Shown here in pieces: positions 1 to 8,566 of a stretch of 64,000 bases of DNA. A program made the position numbers and the translations under genes. How positions within the stretch are numbered: the first letter of the stretch is position 1; each line of letters begins with the position of its first letter. This stretch comes from Paracoccaceae bacterium (GTDB taxonomy: Bacteria > Pseudomonadota > Alphaproteobacteria > Rhodobacterales > Rhodobacteraceae), in NCBI GenBank assembly GCA_030148005.1, contig JASBUI010000033.1, positions 62,001 through 126,000 of the forward strand, given 5' to 3'. The notes beneath the pieces are model-generated. The model saw only the letters and a list, made by a program, of their open reading frames with translations, was not told the origin of the DNA and searched no databases.

Positions 1-217
1 CGCTTCCGCCTTTGTCGTTTCCACCGCTGCGGCTTTCGCTTCCACCGCCATTGCCGCCACCATTGCCGCCGCCGTTTCCACCACCGTTGCCGCCGCCATT
101 GCCACCTTTGGCATATGCGGCCTGCGTCGATGCCATTGTTACAACTGCAGCAGCGGGGGCCAGGGCCAACGAAAGTGCAACGGCCGTGTAGGCAGCCGAT
201 TTTGCAATTCTGAACAT
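1..217 (-). CDS. Secreted Gly/Asn-rich repeat protein, C-terminus cut off by window edge
   Basis: Read on the minus strand from an ATG at 217, with AAGGA seven bases upstream; an in-frame ATG at 232 has no such site. The first ~37 residues are a signal peptide: basic start, hydrophobic core of Ala/Leu/Val, then an AYA-type cleavage site. After it the protein becomes a run of Gly-Gly-Asn triplet-like repeats, then Ser/Arg/Lys/Asp, and it is still open at base 1. I do not recognise a family. Low-complexity secreted Gly/Asn proteins of this kind are often surface or matrix associated, but that is inference only. Confidence 0.6.
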   Translation of the reverse strand, partial: MFRIAKSAAYTAVALSLALAPAAAVVTMASTQAAYAKGGNGGGNGGGNGGGNGGGNGGGSESRSGGNDKGGS

Positions 218-410
218 ATTATTATCCTTCATTTCGGCCCGTTTCGGGCGAAGTGGTTTGTCTGGTCAGCACCGTATTTTTTCCCATTTTCCACTCGACA
301 GTGCGTTTGTGGCTTTCGGATGGCAAATCCCGCGCCAAATTCTGGCAATTTCGGCGGATCGCTGCTAGCTCGGGGCGAAGTGAACTTCGGATTTTGCCAA
401 CAAAGGGACC

Positions 411-1661
411 ATGATGGACGATTTTGCCGCGAGAATTGCGCAGGTGACGCAGGCGATGCGCGATCTGTTTCCGCAGACGCCGCTTTTGCGGAACGATCAC
501 CTTTCGGCAAAGTATGACGCGGATATCTGGCTGAAACGCGAGGATCTGACACCGGTTCGAAGCTACAAGATACGCGGGGCGTTCAACGCCATGCGGCACG
601 TTCTGGCCAAGGATGCCGGGCAGCGGCGGTTCGTCTGTGCAAGCGCGGGCAACCACGCGCAGGGCGTTGCCTTTGCCTGCCGTCATTTCGACGTGCAGGG
701 CGTGATCTTTATGCCCGTGACAACGCCGCAGCAGAAGATCCAGAAAACGCGCATCTTTGGCGGAGAAGGGATCGAAATCAGGTTGATTGGTGACTATTTC
801 GACGACACGCTGAAAGCGGCGCAGGCCTATTGCGAAAAAGAAGGCGCGCATTTTCTGTCGCCCTTTGACGATGAGGATGTGATCGAAGGTCAGGCATCGG
901 TTGCGATAGAGATGCTGGAACAGTTGGGCCGCGATCCGGACATGGTTGTCTTGCCTGTGGGCGGCGGGGGTTTGTCGGCGGGCATCAAGAAGTGCTTTGC
1001 GGCGCAAGGGTCGGCCACGCAATTGCGGTATGTTGAGCCAAAGGGCGGCGCAAGCCTTGCCGCAGCGCTTCTTGCCGGGGCGCCGGTGACGTTGAACAAG
1101 GTCGACAACTTTGTCGACGGGGCCGCCGTGGCCCGGATCGGTGACAAACCGTTTGGCGTTCTGGCCGATGTCGATGTCAGCCATGTACTGGCCGCGCCCG
1201 AGGATCGGATTTGCACGACCATTCTTGAGATGCTGAACATCGAAGGGGTCGTTCTGGAACCGGCCGGGGCGCTTTCGGTCGATGCGCTGACTGAACTTGC
1301 CGATGAAATACGCGGCAAGACGGTTGTTTGTGTCACTTCGGGCGGAAACTTTGATTTTGAGCGTTTGCCAGAGGTCAAAGAGCGGTCGCAGCGGTACCTT
1401 GGGGTCAAGAAGTACTTTATCCTGCGGATGCCACAGCGCCCCGGCGCCTTGCGCGATTTTCTGGAACTGCTTGGGCCAGAGGATGACATTGCGCGGTTTG
1501 AGTATCTGAAAAAATCGGCGCGAAACTTTGGTTCGGTCCTGATCGGGATCGAAACCGTCCGGGCGTCAAACTTTGACGATCTGTTTGCGCGGCTGGATGC
1601 GGCGGGCCTTGCCTATCGCGACATCACGCTGGACGAAACCGTGGCCGAGTTCATCCTTTAG
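411..1661 (+). CDS. ilvA: Threonine ammonia-lyase (threonine dehydratase)
   Basis: 416 residues. PLP enzyme that deaminates L-threonine to 2-oxobutanoate, the first step towards isoleucine. The PLP lysine is in the SYKIRGAFN motif (K53), the phosphate-binding glycine loop GGGGLSAG is at 184-191, and the last ~80 residues (from ~335) form one ACT-like regulatory domain, so this is the shorter one-ACT form rather than the ~510-residue E. coli type. ATG codons at 411 and 414 are both possible starts. Its stop shares bases with the stop of the convergent Hpt gene. No ilv neighbours are present. A catabolic role cannot be excluded. Confidence 0.93.
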   Translation: MMDDFAARIAQVTQAMRDLFPQTPLLRNDHLSAKYDADIWLKREDLTPVRSYKIRGAFNAMRHVLAKDAGQRRFVCASAGNHAQGVAFACRHFDVQGVIFMPVTTPQQKIQKTRIFGGEGIEIRLIGDYFDDTLKAAQAYCEKEGAHFLSPFDDEDVIEGQASVAIEMLEQLGRDPDMVVLPVGGGGLSAGIKKCFAAQGSATQLRYVEPKGGASLAAALLAGAPVTLNKVDNFVDGAAVARIGDKPFGVLADVDVSHVLAAPEDRICTTILEMLNIEGVVLEPAGALSVDALTELADEIRGKTVVCVTSGGNFDFERLPEVKERSQRYLGVKKYFILRMPQRPGALRDFLELLGPEDDIARFEYLKKSARNFGSVLIGIETVRASNFDDLFARLDAAGLAYRDITLDETVAEFIL

Positions 1662-1987
1662 GCCGCTTTCGTGCGCGGATCGGCCAGAAAGACGTCGCGC
1701 GACATCTTGTAGGTGCGTTCTAGCGCGGCAAGGTCGATTGTGGCGGCATGACCACAGGCGGCGGCCCTTTCGCCCTTTTGGCAAAGCGCGGCCAACGCCT
1801 CAAAACCCAGATTCAGCGCGCCGCCTTTCAGGAAATGCAGCTCATCCTCAAGCCGGTCAGGGCCCGGCGTGGCCAGAAGGCGGGCGAAAGAGGCGTCCAC
1901 CTCTTCCAGAAAAAGTTCGATAACCTCGGCGAAATCTTCGGCCCCGATTTCATCGCGAAGCTCATCCACCCGTGTCCAGTTGATCAT
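1658..1987 (-). CDS. Hpt (histidine phosphotransfer) domain protein
   Basis: 109 residues from the ATG at 1987 (GAGG five bases upstream); a GTG at 2017 would add ten residues. Almost the whole protein is one Hpt four-helix domain, with the phospho-accepting histidine at H51 in the motif HFLKGGALNLGF. Such stand-alone Hpt proteins relay phosphate between hybrid kinases and receiver domains. It is divergent from the receiver-PP2C phosphatase that starts at 2126, so that receiver is the obvious candidate partner (inference). Its stop codon overlaps that of ilvA by four bases. Confidence 0.85.
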   Translation of the reverse strand: MINWTRVDELRDEIGAEDFAEVIELFLEEVDASFARLLATPGPDRLEDELHFLKGGALNLGFEALAALCQKGERAAACGHAATIDLAALERTYKMSRDVFLADPRTKAA

Positions 1988-2125
1988 GCGGCCCTCATAA
2001 AATGCACCCTGCGGCACCGCAAAATAGGCCCAAGGGGCTTAATACAGGGTGATCGCGGCAGGCGAGATGTCGTCAATTTTAGGCTTCATCTGGAATTAAT
2101 CGGCGCTGGGCTTCAATCACCGCGG

Positions 2126-3379
2126 ATGAGTGTGAAACCGGACATACGGGCGGCCCGTGGGGCCAGTCAGGCGGGCGCCCTGCCGGCGGGCGGGGTCATT
2201 GAAAACGTGCTGATCGTCGATGACAGCAAGGTTCAGCGCAAGATCCTGTCGACATCGCTAAAGCGCTGGGGTTTCACGGTGATCGAGGCGTCGTCAGGCA
2301 GTGAAGCGCTTGGGCTTTGTTCGACGCACCGGATCGATCTGATCCTTTCGGACTGGATGATGCCGGGCATGTCGGGCCTAGGCTTTTGCCGTGCGTTCCG
2401 GGCGCTGCGCCGGGGGGATTACGGGTATTTCATCCTTCTGACTTCAAAAAGCGAGAAGGGTGAGGTCGCCGAAGGTCTGGATGTCGGGGCCGACGACTTT
2501 TTGACAAAGCCGGTCAACAGTGGCGAACTGCGCGCCCGGATCGCGGCGGGTGAGCGTATTCTGGCGATGCAGCGCGAGTTGAAGGACAAGAACGCGCTGA
2601 TCGAAAGGGACCTGATCGAGGCGCGCAAGTTTCAGCAAAGCCTGATCCGCGAAAGGGTGCGAAACTTTGACGGCGCGGCGGTTTCGCTGATGCTGCGGCC
2701 CAGTGGCCATGTTGGCGGCGATCTGGTCGGGGTGTTTCCCATCAACAAGCACCGGATCGGGGTCTTTGGGCTGGATGTGTCCGGGCACGGGATCACTTCG
2801 GCGCTGATGACGGCGCGGCTTGCAGGGTTTCTTTCAGCCTCTTCGCCGACGCAGAACGTGGCGCTGCAAAAACTCCCCGATGGAACGTACACCGGCCGCC
2901 CGCCAGCGGAGGTTGCGGCGCGGCTGAACGATCTGACGCTACAGGAAATGGACACAGAGAACTATTTTACCCTGATCTACGCCGATCTTGATCTGGCCAG
3001 CGGGCACACGCAGATGGTGCAGGCCGGCCATCCCAGCCCCGCGATCCTGAAGGCGGACGGGGCGGTGAAATTCGTAGGCGCAGGCGGGATGCCCGTGGGG
3101 CTGTTGCCATCGGCAAAGTTTGAAAGCTTTTCGTGCCAACTGGAACCCGGCGACCGTCTGTTGATGTATTCCGATGGGGTGACAGAGTGCCGTGTTTCAG
3201 GGTCTGAAATGCTGGAAGAAGAGGGGTTGAGCGACATACTTGGGCGCAACGCCGCGCTGGGCGGTTCGGCGATGCTGGAAGCGCTGGTTTGGGAATTGGC
3301 CGAAGTTTCGCAGGATGAAGATTTCGGCGATGATGTTTCCGCCGCGCTGATTGAATATCGCGGGCCGGGCGGCCCCTAA
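2126..3379 (+). CDS. Response regulator fused to a PP2C/SpoIIE-type serine phosphatase
   Basis: 417 residues from the ATG at 2126; the open frame runs further upstream, but that part overlaps the Hpt gene and looks non-coding. An N-terminal receiver domain (~27-145) has acidic residues D32/D33, phospho-acceptor D76 (in SDWMMPGMSG) and the conserved lysine K128. A coiled linker (~146-180) leads into an RsbU/SpoIIE-like PP2C domain, with metal-binding aspartates in GGDL (D199) and GLDVSGHG (D217), plus the late motifs YSDGVTE and DDVSAALI. In the family, such proteins dephosphorylate anti-sigma-factor antagonists in partner-switching systems; Rhodobacter capsulatus RbaY has this layout. No RsbV/RsbW-like gene is in the window. 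Confidence 0.9.
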   Translation: MSVKPDIRAARGASQAGALPAGGVIENVLIVDDSKVQRKILSTSLKRWGFTVIEASSGSEALGLCSTHRIDLILSDWMMPGMSGLGFCRAFRALRRGDYGYFILLTSKSEKGEVAEGLDVGADDFLTKPVNSGELRARIAAGERILAMQRELKDKNALIERDLIEARKFQQSLIRERVRNFDGAAVSLMLRPSGHVGGDLVGVFPINKHRIGVFGLDVSGHGITSALMTARLAGFLSASSPTQNVALQKLPDGTYTGRPPAEVAARLNDLTLQEMDTENYFTLIYADLDLASGHTQMVQAGHPSPAILKADGAVKFVGAGGMPVGLLPSAKFESFSCQLEPGDRLLMYSDGVTECRVSGSEMLEEEGLSDILGRNAALGGSAMLEALVWELAEVSQDEDFGDDVSAALIEYRGPGGP

Positions 3380-3810
3380 CGCAGCATCTTTTTGACGAAG
3401 GCGGCGTCGCCCGCGCTTGCCAGATGCCGGACCGCCACATCGGCGGGCATCCACAGGGCGGTGTGGTCAGGCTCTGACGGGGGGCGCAGCGGACGAACAG
3501 GGTGGGCGATGTAGATGTGACAGATCTTTTCGGCCCAGATGTCATATTCGGGCATGAAGGTGAAACGGCGATAAGCGCCAAGGCGCCGCGGCCGGGCGAT
3601 TGACCAGCCGGTTTCTTCCATGACCTCGCGAAACAGCGCCGCCTGAGGGGATTCGCCGGGATCAATACCGCCGCCGGGAAGCTGAAATTCAGGCTCTGGC
3701 CGGGACTGATGCGTCAAAAGAAGATCGCCGTGGCTGGGCAGGACCGCATAGACGCCCGGACGGTGGATATATCGCTTGTCGTGCAGTGGCGCGTTCTGGA
3801 ACCGACGCAT
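3376..3810 (-). CDS. Nudix hydrolase
   Basis: 144 residues from the ATG at 3810; the longer open frame runs into the opposite-strand hslO gene. The Nudix box GX5EX7REVMEETG is complete at ~46-68 (PGGGIDPGES...REVMEETGW), so a pyrophosphohydrolase acting on a nucleoside diphosphate linked to some group X is expected. The substrate cannot be told from sequence. Its 3' end interlocks with the stop codon of the receiver-PP2C gene through the shared bases CTAA. Confidence 0.85.
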   Translation of the reverse strand: MRRFQNAPLHDKRYIHRPGVYAVLPSHGDLLLTHQSRPEPEFQLPGGGIDPGESPQAALFREVMEETGWSIARPRRLGAYRRFTFMPEYDIWAEKICHIYIAHPVRPLRPPSEPDHTALWMPADVAVRHLASAGDAAFVKKMLR

Positions 3811-3893
3811 CGCTTGTCCCCTGACCCTTGGACGCCGGGTTGTGGCGCCTATATAGACGCGGTATGCCCAAATCGGCAGTTTTAGGAAACCCC

Positions 3894-4889
3894 ATGACAC
3901 TTGGATCAAGAATCGCCTGGGACGATACAGTCCTGCCCTTTCAGCTTGACCTGGCGGATATCCGCGGCCGCGTTGCGCGGCTTGACGGCGTTCTGGACGA
4001 GGTTCTGGCGCAGCACCGCTATCCTGCGGCAATCGAAGCGCTGATCGCCGAGACCGCGCTTTTGACCGCTTTGATCGGCCAGACCATCGATTTGCGGTGG
4101 AAACTGTCGTTGCAGGTACGCGGCGACGGCCCCGCCCGGTTAATCGCAACGGATTACTACGGGCCCACCAAGGAAGGTGAGCCTGCGCGCGTGCGCGCCT
4201 ATGCCAGTTTCGATGAAGATCGTCTGGACGAAACGGCCGATCCGTTTTCGCAGATCGGCAATGGTTACTTTGCCATCCTGATCGATCAGGGCAAGGGAAC
4301 GGCGCCCTACCAAGGCATCACGCCCATTGCCGGTGGATCGCTTTCGGCCTGTGCAGAGACTTATTTTGCCCAGTCAGAGCAGCTTCCGACGCGGTTTCAG
4401 CTAACCTTTGGACGCTCGCAGCAACCCGGGCAGGAAGAAGGCTGGCGCGCGGGGGGTGTGATGTTACAGCATATGCCAAAGGCGTCACCCTTTGCCGCCG
4501 GAGAGGGCGGAACGGGCGAGGGCGGCTTGTTGCTGGCCAATGACATTCTGGATGACGACGAAGGCGAAAACTGGGGCCGGGTGAACATGCTGTTGGATAC
4601 GGTCGAAGAGCTTGAGCTGATTGGCCCGACGGTCCAGCCGACGGAATTGCTTGTCCGTCTCTTCCACGAAGAGCAGCCGCGCGTTTTCGACCCTCAACCG
4701 GTGAAATTTGGCTGCACCTGCTCTGCGGATCGGGTCAAGGCAAGCCTGTCGATCTATTCGGCCAAGGATATCGCGCATATGACCACGGATGAGGGGATCG
4801 TGACCGCCGATTGCCAGTTCTGCGGCGCGCATTACGAACTTGAGCCGGAAACGCTTGGGTTTGAGGCCGGTGGCGATGGCGACGACTGA
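3894..4889 (+). CDS. hslO: Redox-regulated chaperone Hsp33
   Basis: 331 residues. A cytoplasmic holdase that is inactive with zinc bound and switches on when its cysteines oxidise. The zinc/redox centre is visible as C274-x-C276 and C307-x-x-C310, in the family pattern CxC-X~30-CxxC. I chose the ATG at 3894 because AGGA lies six bases before it and the product begins like other alphaproteobacterial Hsp33 proteins; an ATG at 3864 would add ten residues. Its last 14 bases overlap the next Nudix gene, so the two are probably co-translated. Confidence 0.93.
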   Translation: MTLGSRIAWDDTVLPFQLDLADIRGRVARLDGVLDEVLAQHRYPAAIEALIAETALLTALIGQTIDLRWKLSLQVRGDGPARLIATDYYGPTKEGEPARVRAYASFDEDRLDETADPFSQIGNGYFAILIDQGKGTAPYQGITPIAGGSLSACAETYFAQSEQLPTRFQLTFGRSQQPGQEEGWRAGGVMLQHMPKASPFAAGEGGTGEGGLLLANDILDDDEGENWGRVNMLLDTVEELELIGPTVQPTELLVRLFHEEQPRVFDPQPVKFGCTCSADRVKASLSIYSAKDIAHMTTDEGIVTADCQFCGAHYELEPETLGFEAGGDGDD

Positions 4890-5478
4890 TCCGTTTGACC
4901 GGCTGCGCGCCCTTGCAATGCAGGGCGGCGGCGGGTCATCGGATTTCGATCTGAACCCTGATGTTAAGCTGCCTGCCGGGCGAAAGCTTCGGCAGGCGGC
5001 GGTTCTGGTGCCCGTTGTCTGGCAAGGCGGCGAGGCGCGTGTCATTCTGACCAAACGATCCTCAGCGCTTAAACATCACCCCGGACAGATCGCCTTTCCG
5101 GGCGGCAAACAGGAAAGTTTTGATGCAACACTTGAGGACACGGCGCTGCGCGAGGCTTGGGAAGAGATCGGGCTAAAGCCGGGCAACGTCGAAACCCTGG
5201 GCCGTCTGCCTAGCCATGAAACGGTGACTAGTTTCAACGTAACGCCCGTTTTGGGCCGTGTTAGAGCCGATTTTCAAGCTGTCGCCGACCCCGGAGAAGT
5301 GGCCGAGGTTTTTAGCGTGCCGCTTGCGCATCTGACCGTGCCGGGACGGTTTCAGGTCCAGTCGCGTATCTGGCAGGGTCGCCCAAGATCGTATTATGTT
5401 GTTCCCTATGGCCCCTATTACATCTGGGGCGCGACGGCGCGCATCCTGCGCGGACTGGCCGAAAGGTATGGCGGATGA
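4876..5478 (+). CDS. Nudix hydrolase, CoA pyrophosphatase (NudL) type
   Basis: 200 residues from the ATG at 4876. It carries both signatures of the CoA-pyrophosphatase group: the upstream LTKRSSALKHHPGQIAFPGG element and the Nudix box with REAWEEIGL. Family members cleave CoA and its derivatives to 4'-phosphopantetheine and 3',5'-ADP. It overlaps hslO by 14 bases and the CCA-adding enzyme by four (ATGA), so the three genes form one translationally coupled unit. Confidence 0.88.
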   Translation: MATTDPFDRLRALAMQGGGGSSDFDLNPDVKLPAGRKLRQAAVLVPVVWQGGEARVILTKRSSALKHHPGQIAFPGGKQESFDATLEDTALREAWEEIGLKPGNVETLGRLPSHETVTSFNVTPVLGRVRADFQAVADPGEVAEVFSVPLAHLTVPGRFQVQSRIWQGRPRSYYVVPYGPYYIWGATARILRGLAERYGG

Positions 5479-6632
5479 CAGTGATCACGGCCCATTGGCT
5501 GACCGAAGCCCGCGCGCAGCGGGTGTTTTCGATCCTGGTGGATGCCGGGTTCAAGGCCTATGCGGTCGGGGGCTGCGTTCGAAATGAGCTTTTGGGCGCG
5601 CCCATTCGGGACGTTGATTTCTGCACCGATGCACCGCCCGAAACAGTCACTAAACTGACGATTTCTGCGGGGCTTCACGTTGTGCCCACCGGGATCGACC
5701 ATGGGACTGTCACGCTTGTCGTGGACGGGCAGGGATTTGAGGTGACGACCTTTCGCCGGGACGTTGAAACCGATGGTCGGCGCGCGGTCGTGGCCTATGC
5801 CAAGACCATGCAAGAGGATGCATCGCGCCGCGATTTCACGATGAACGCCCTTTACGTCGACCGGGATGGCACGGTTCACGACCCGCTGGGCGGGATCGGC
5901 GATCTTTTCGCGCGGCGCGTCGTCTTTGTCGGTGACGCCGAAACCCGCATTCGCGAAGATGTTCTGAGGATCCTGCGGTTCTTTCGGTTCCATGCCTGGT
6001 ATGGTGATCCGGCGGCCGGGCTGGATGCCGATGGATTGGCCGCATGTGCCGCGCATTCAGGTGAATTAGAGACGCTTTCAGCGGAAAGAGTGGGCGCCGA
6101 GATCGTCAAACTTCTTGGTGCGCCCGATCCGGCGCCGGCTGTTGCGGCCATGGTTCAGGCAGGGGTGCTTGGCCCGGTTCTGCCCGGAGCGGATGCAAAG
6201 GCCCTGCCGCTTTTAGTGCATTTCGAGGGTGAAACTGGCGCGGCGCCTGACGCCATTCTTCGGCTTGCAAGTCTTGGCGGCGAAGGCGTGTCAAAACGGC
6301 TTCGCCTTAGCCGGGCAGAGGCGCGCAAACTGACGCTTTATCGCGTGCATATGGCAAGTGCGATGGGCGCGCTTGAGCTGGGCTATCGCTTTGGCGCAGA
6401 GGATGCGCGCGGCGTTCTGCTGCTTAGGGCGGCGCAGTTTGAAACGCCGCCGAACCCTGGTGATCAGAAAGCCGCCGATCGCGGCGCCGCGGCCGAATTT
6501 CCGGTGAGGGCGGCGGATCTTATGCCTGATCTCAAAGGCCCGGCTTTGGGGGCAAGATTGGCCTTGTTAGAGACTGAATGGCTTGCCTCTGATCTAAAAC
6601 TGGGACGCGAGGCGCTGCTGGCTTTGCCCTGA
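5475..6632 (+). CDS. CCA tRNA nucleotidyltransferase / poly(A) polymerase family
   Basis: 385 residues. Class II nucleotidyltransferase head with AVGGCVRNELLG followed by the catalytic RDVDFCTDA (metal-binding D-x-D), then RRDFTMNAL and RILRFFRFHAWYG motifs of the family, and a helical C-terminal half. Expected to add or repair the 3'-CCA end of tRNAs; poly(A) polymerases share these motifs, but alphaproteobacterial members of this size are usually annotated as CCA enzymes. The start codon overlaps the stop of the Nudix gene (ATGA). Confidence 0.88.
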   Translation: MTVITAHWLTEARAQRVFSILVDAGFKAYAVGGCVRNELLGAPIRDVDFCTDAPPETVTKLTISAGLHVVPTGIDHGTVTLVVDGQGFEVTTFRRDVETDGRRAVVAYAKTMQEDASRRDFTMNALYVDRDGTVHDPLGGIGDLFARRVVFVGDAETRIREDVLRILRFFRFHAWYGDPAAGLDADGLAACAAHSGELETLSAERVGAEIVKLLGAPDPAPAVAAMVQAGVLGPVLPGADAKALPLLVHFEGETGAAPDAILRLASLGGEGVSKRLRLSRAEARKLTLYRVHMASAMGALELGYRFGAEDARGVLLLRAAQFETPPNPGDQKAADRGAAAEFPVRAADLMPDLKGPALGARLALLETEWLASDLKLGREALLALP

Positions 6633-6709
6633 AACGTTCCGCCGCTGTCAGCAGTGCGGTTTCATCAGGCGTAAAAGCGGCGTATACCGGTCGGACAATT
6701 TTTTCTTGA

Positions 6710-8566
6710 GTGTTTCCCCCCGTGTTCCGTTTTTTCGAACGCCTCGTCGACCCCTATACGCCCTATCCAGAGGCCGACCATCCGCCAAACAAGCTTTGGC
6801 CGTTCCTGCGCGAATATGCGCGGCCGTTTCGCCGTGTCTTTTTCTATGCGACCGTGTCGTCGGTTCTGGTGGCGGTCGTCGAAGTTCTGTTGATCTTTTA
6901 TCTGGGCCGGGTGGTTGACCTGCTCAATGACAGCGGTCCGGCGGCGGTCTGGGACCGGCATGGCACGCAACTGATCGCGATTGCGGCCTTTGTCCTTTTG
7001 TTGCGCCCCATCATTCTGGCGCTGAACGTCGCGATCCTGAACAATTCGATCATTCCAAGCTTTGGGACGCTGATCCGGTGGCGATCACACCGGCATGTCC
7101 TGCGACAGTCCGTGGCCTGGTTTGAGAACGATTTTGCCGGGCGGATCGCGAACCGGATCATGCAGACGCCGCCCGCAGCGGGCGAGGCGGTCTTTCACGT
7201 CTTTGATTCCATTGCCTTTTCACTGGCCTATTTTGTCGGCGCGGCGGTGCTGCTTTTCGAAGCGGATCTGCGGTTGGCAGTGCCTCTTTTGATCTGGCTT
7301 GTGCTTTACGCGTTTTTGGTGCGCTGGACCGTGGCGCGGGTGGCGCCGGCGTCAAAGGCTTCGTCCGAGGCGCGCAGCAATGTCACGGGCCGCGTCGTGG
7401 ACAGCTATACCAACATCCATTCGGTCAAGCTTTTCTCGCACCACGAGGGTGAGATCGAATACGCCAAGGAGGCGATCGAAGAGACGCGGCGCACCTTGAT
7501 GCGAGAGATGCGGCTTTATTCGATCATGGACATCACTCTGGTGGTTCTGAACGGGTTCTTGATTGTCAGCGTTGTGGGCTGGACCATCGTTCTGTGGACA
7601 CGGGGCGAGGCGACCGTGGGGGCGGTTGCGGCGGCAACGGCGCTGACGCTGCAGCTAAGCGGGATGACGGATTGGTTCATGATGTCGGTCAGTAACCTGT
7701 TCCGTTCGCTGGGCGTGGTTTCCGAAGGGATGGAGACGATTGCCCAGCCGATCGCGCTTGTGGACAAGCCGGGGGCTAAGCCGCTGAAGCTGGGGTCCGG
7801 GAAGATCGAATTTCAGGCTCTAACACACCACTATGGGCGTCAAAGCGGTGGTCTTGACGGTGTCGACCTTGTTATCTCACCGGGTGAAAAGGTGGGTCTT
7901 GTGGGGCGGTCGGGGGCCGGGAAGTCAACGCTTGTCAAACTGCTTTTGCGGTTTCACGAACCAGAGTCCGGGCGGATTCTGATCGATGGTCAGGATATCA
8001 CCAAGGTTCAGCAGGAAAGCCTTCGTGCAATGGTTGGCATGGTGCAGCAGGAAAGTTCGCTTTTGCACCGGTCGATCCATGAAAACATTCTTTACGGGCG
8101 CCCGGATGCAACGGCTGCCGAGGTAAAGAAAGCGGCAAAGCGGGCCGAGGCCGACAAGTTCATTCGCGACCTGAAGGACCCCAAGGGGCAGGGCGGCTAT
8201 GAAGCGCAGGTTGGTGAACGGGGCGTGAAGCTGTCGGGCGGCCAACGCCAACGGATAACGCTGGCGCGGGTCATTCTGAAGGATGCGCCCATATTGATCC
8301 TTGATGAGGCGACAAGCGCTCTGGATAGCGAGGTCGAGGCGGCCATTCAGGATACGCTTTACGGGATGATGGAAGGCAAGACGGTTATCGCGATCGCTCA
8401 CCGGCTTTCGACCATCGCGAAAATGGACCGGATCGTGGTTCTGGACGAAGGAAAAATCGTCGAAACTGGCTCTCATAGTGAACTTTTGGCCAAAGAAGGC
8501 CTATATGCCTCTTTCTGGAAGCGGCAATCGGGCGGCTTCATCGGGTCCGGGGTTGAGGCGCAATGA
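6710..8566 (+). CDS. ABC exporter half-transporter (fused membrane and ATPase domains), first of a pair
   Basis: 618 residues from GTG at 6710, with GTG at 6722 as an alternative. N-terminal six-helix exporter domain (~35-330), then a nucleotide-binding domain: Walker A GRSGAGKST (~399), signature LSGGQRQR (~508), Walker B ILILDEATSALD and the H-loop IAHRLST. MsbA/LmrA-like type IV exporter architecture. It overlaps the next gene by four bases, and the pair probably forms a heterodimer. The cargo is unknown; lipids, peptides and drugs are all possible in this family. Confidence 0.92.
   Translation: MFPPVFRFFERLVDPYTPYPEADHPPNKLWPFLREYARPFRRVFFYATVSSVLVAVVEVLLIFYLGRVVDLLNDSGPAAVWDRHGTQLIAIAAFVLLLRPIILALNVAILNNSIIPSFGTLIRWRSHRHVLRQSVAWFENDFAGRIANRIMQTPPAAGEAVFHVFDSIAFSLAYFVGAAVLLFEADLRLAVPLLIWLVLYAFLVRWTVARVAPASKASSEARSNVTGRVVDSYTNIHSVKLFSHHEGEIEYAKEAIEETRRTLMREMRLYSIMDITLVVLNGFLIVSVVGWTIVLWTRGEATVGAVAAATALTLQLSGMTDWFMMSVSNLFRSLGVVSEGMETIAQPIALVDKPGAKPLKLGSGKIEFQALTHHYGRQSGGLDGVDLVISPGEKVGLVGRSGAGKSTLVKLLLRFHEPESGRILIDGQDITKVQQESLRAMVGMVQQESSLLHRSIHENILYGRPDATAAEVKKAAKRAEADKFIRDLKDPKGQGGYEAQVGERGVKLSGGQRQRITLARVILKDAPILILDEATSALDSEVEAAIQDTLYGMMEGKTVIAIAHRLSTIAKMDRIVVLDEGKIVETGSHSELLAKEGLYASFWKRQSGGFIGSGVEAQ

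Noticed and set aside
1-130. Repeated CCGCC-type triplets resembling a repeat array
   Set aside because: They are simply the Gly/Asn codons of the partial secreted protein, not a CRISPR or regulatory repeat.
1748-2125. Upstream extension of the receiver-PP2C gene
   Set aside because: It overlaps the Hpt gene on the other strand and lacks family similarity; ATG 2126 gives a normal receiver start.
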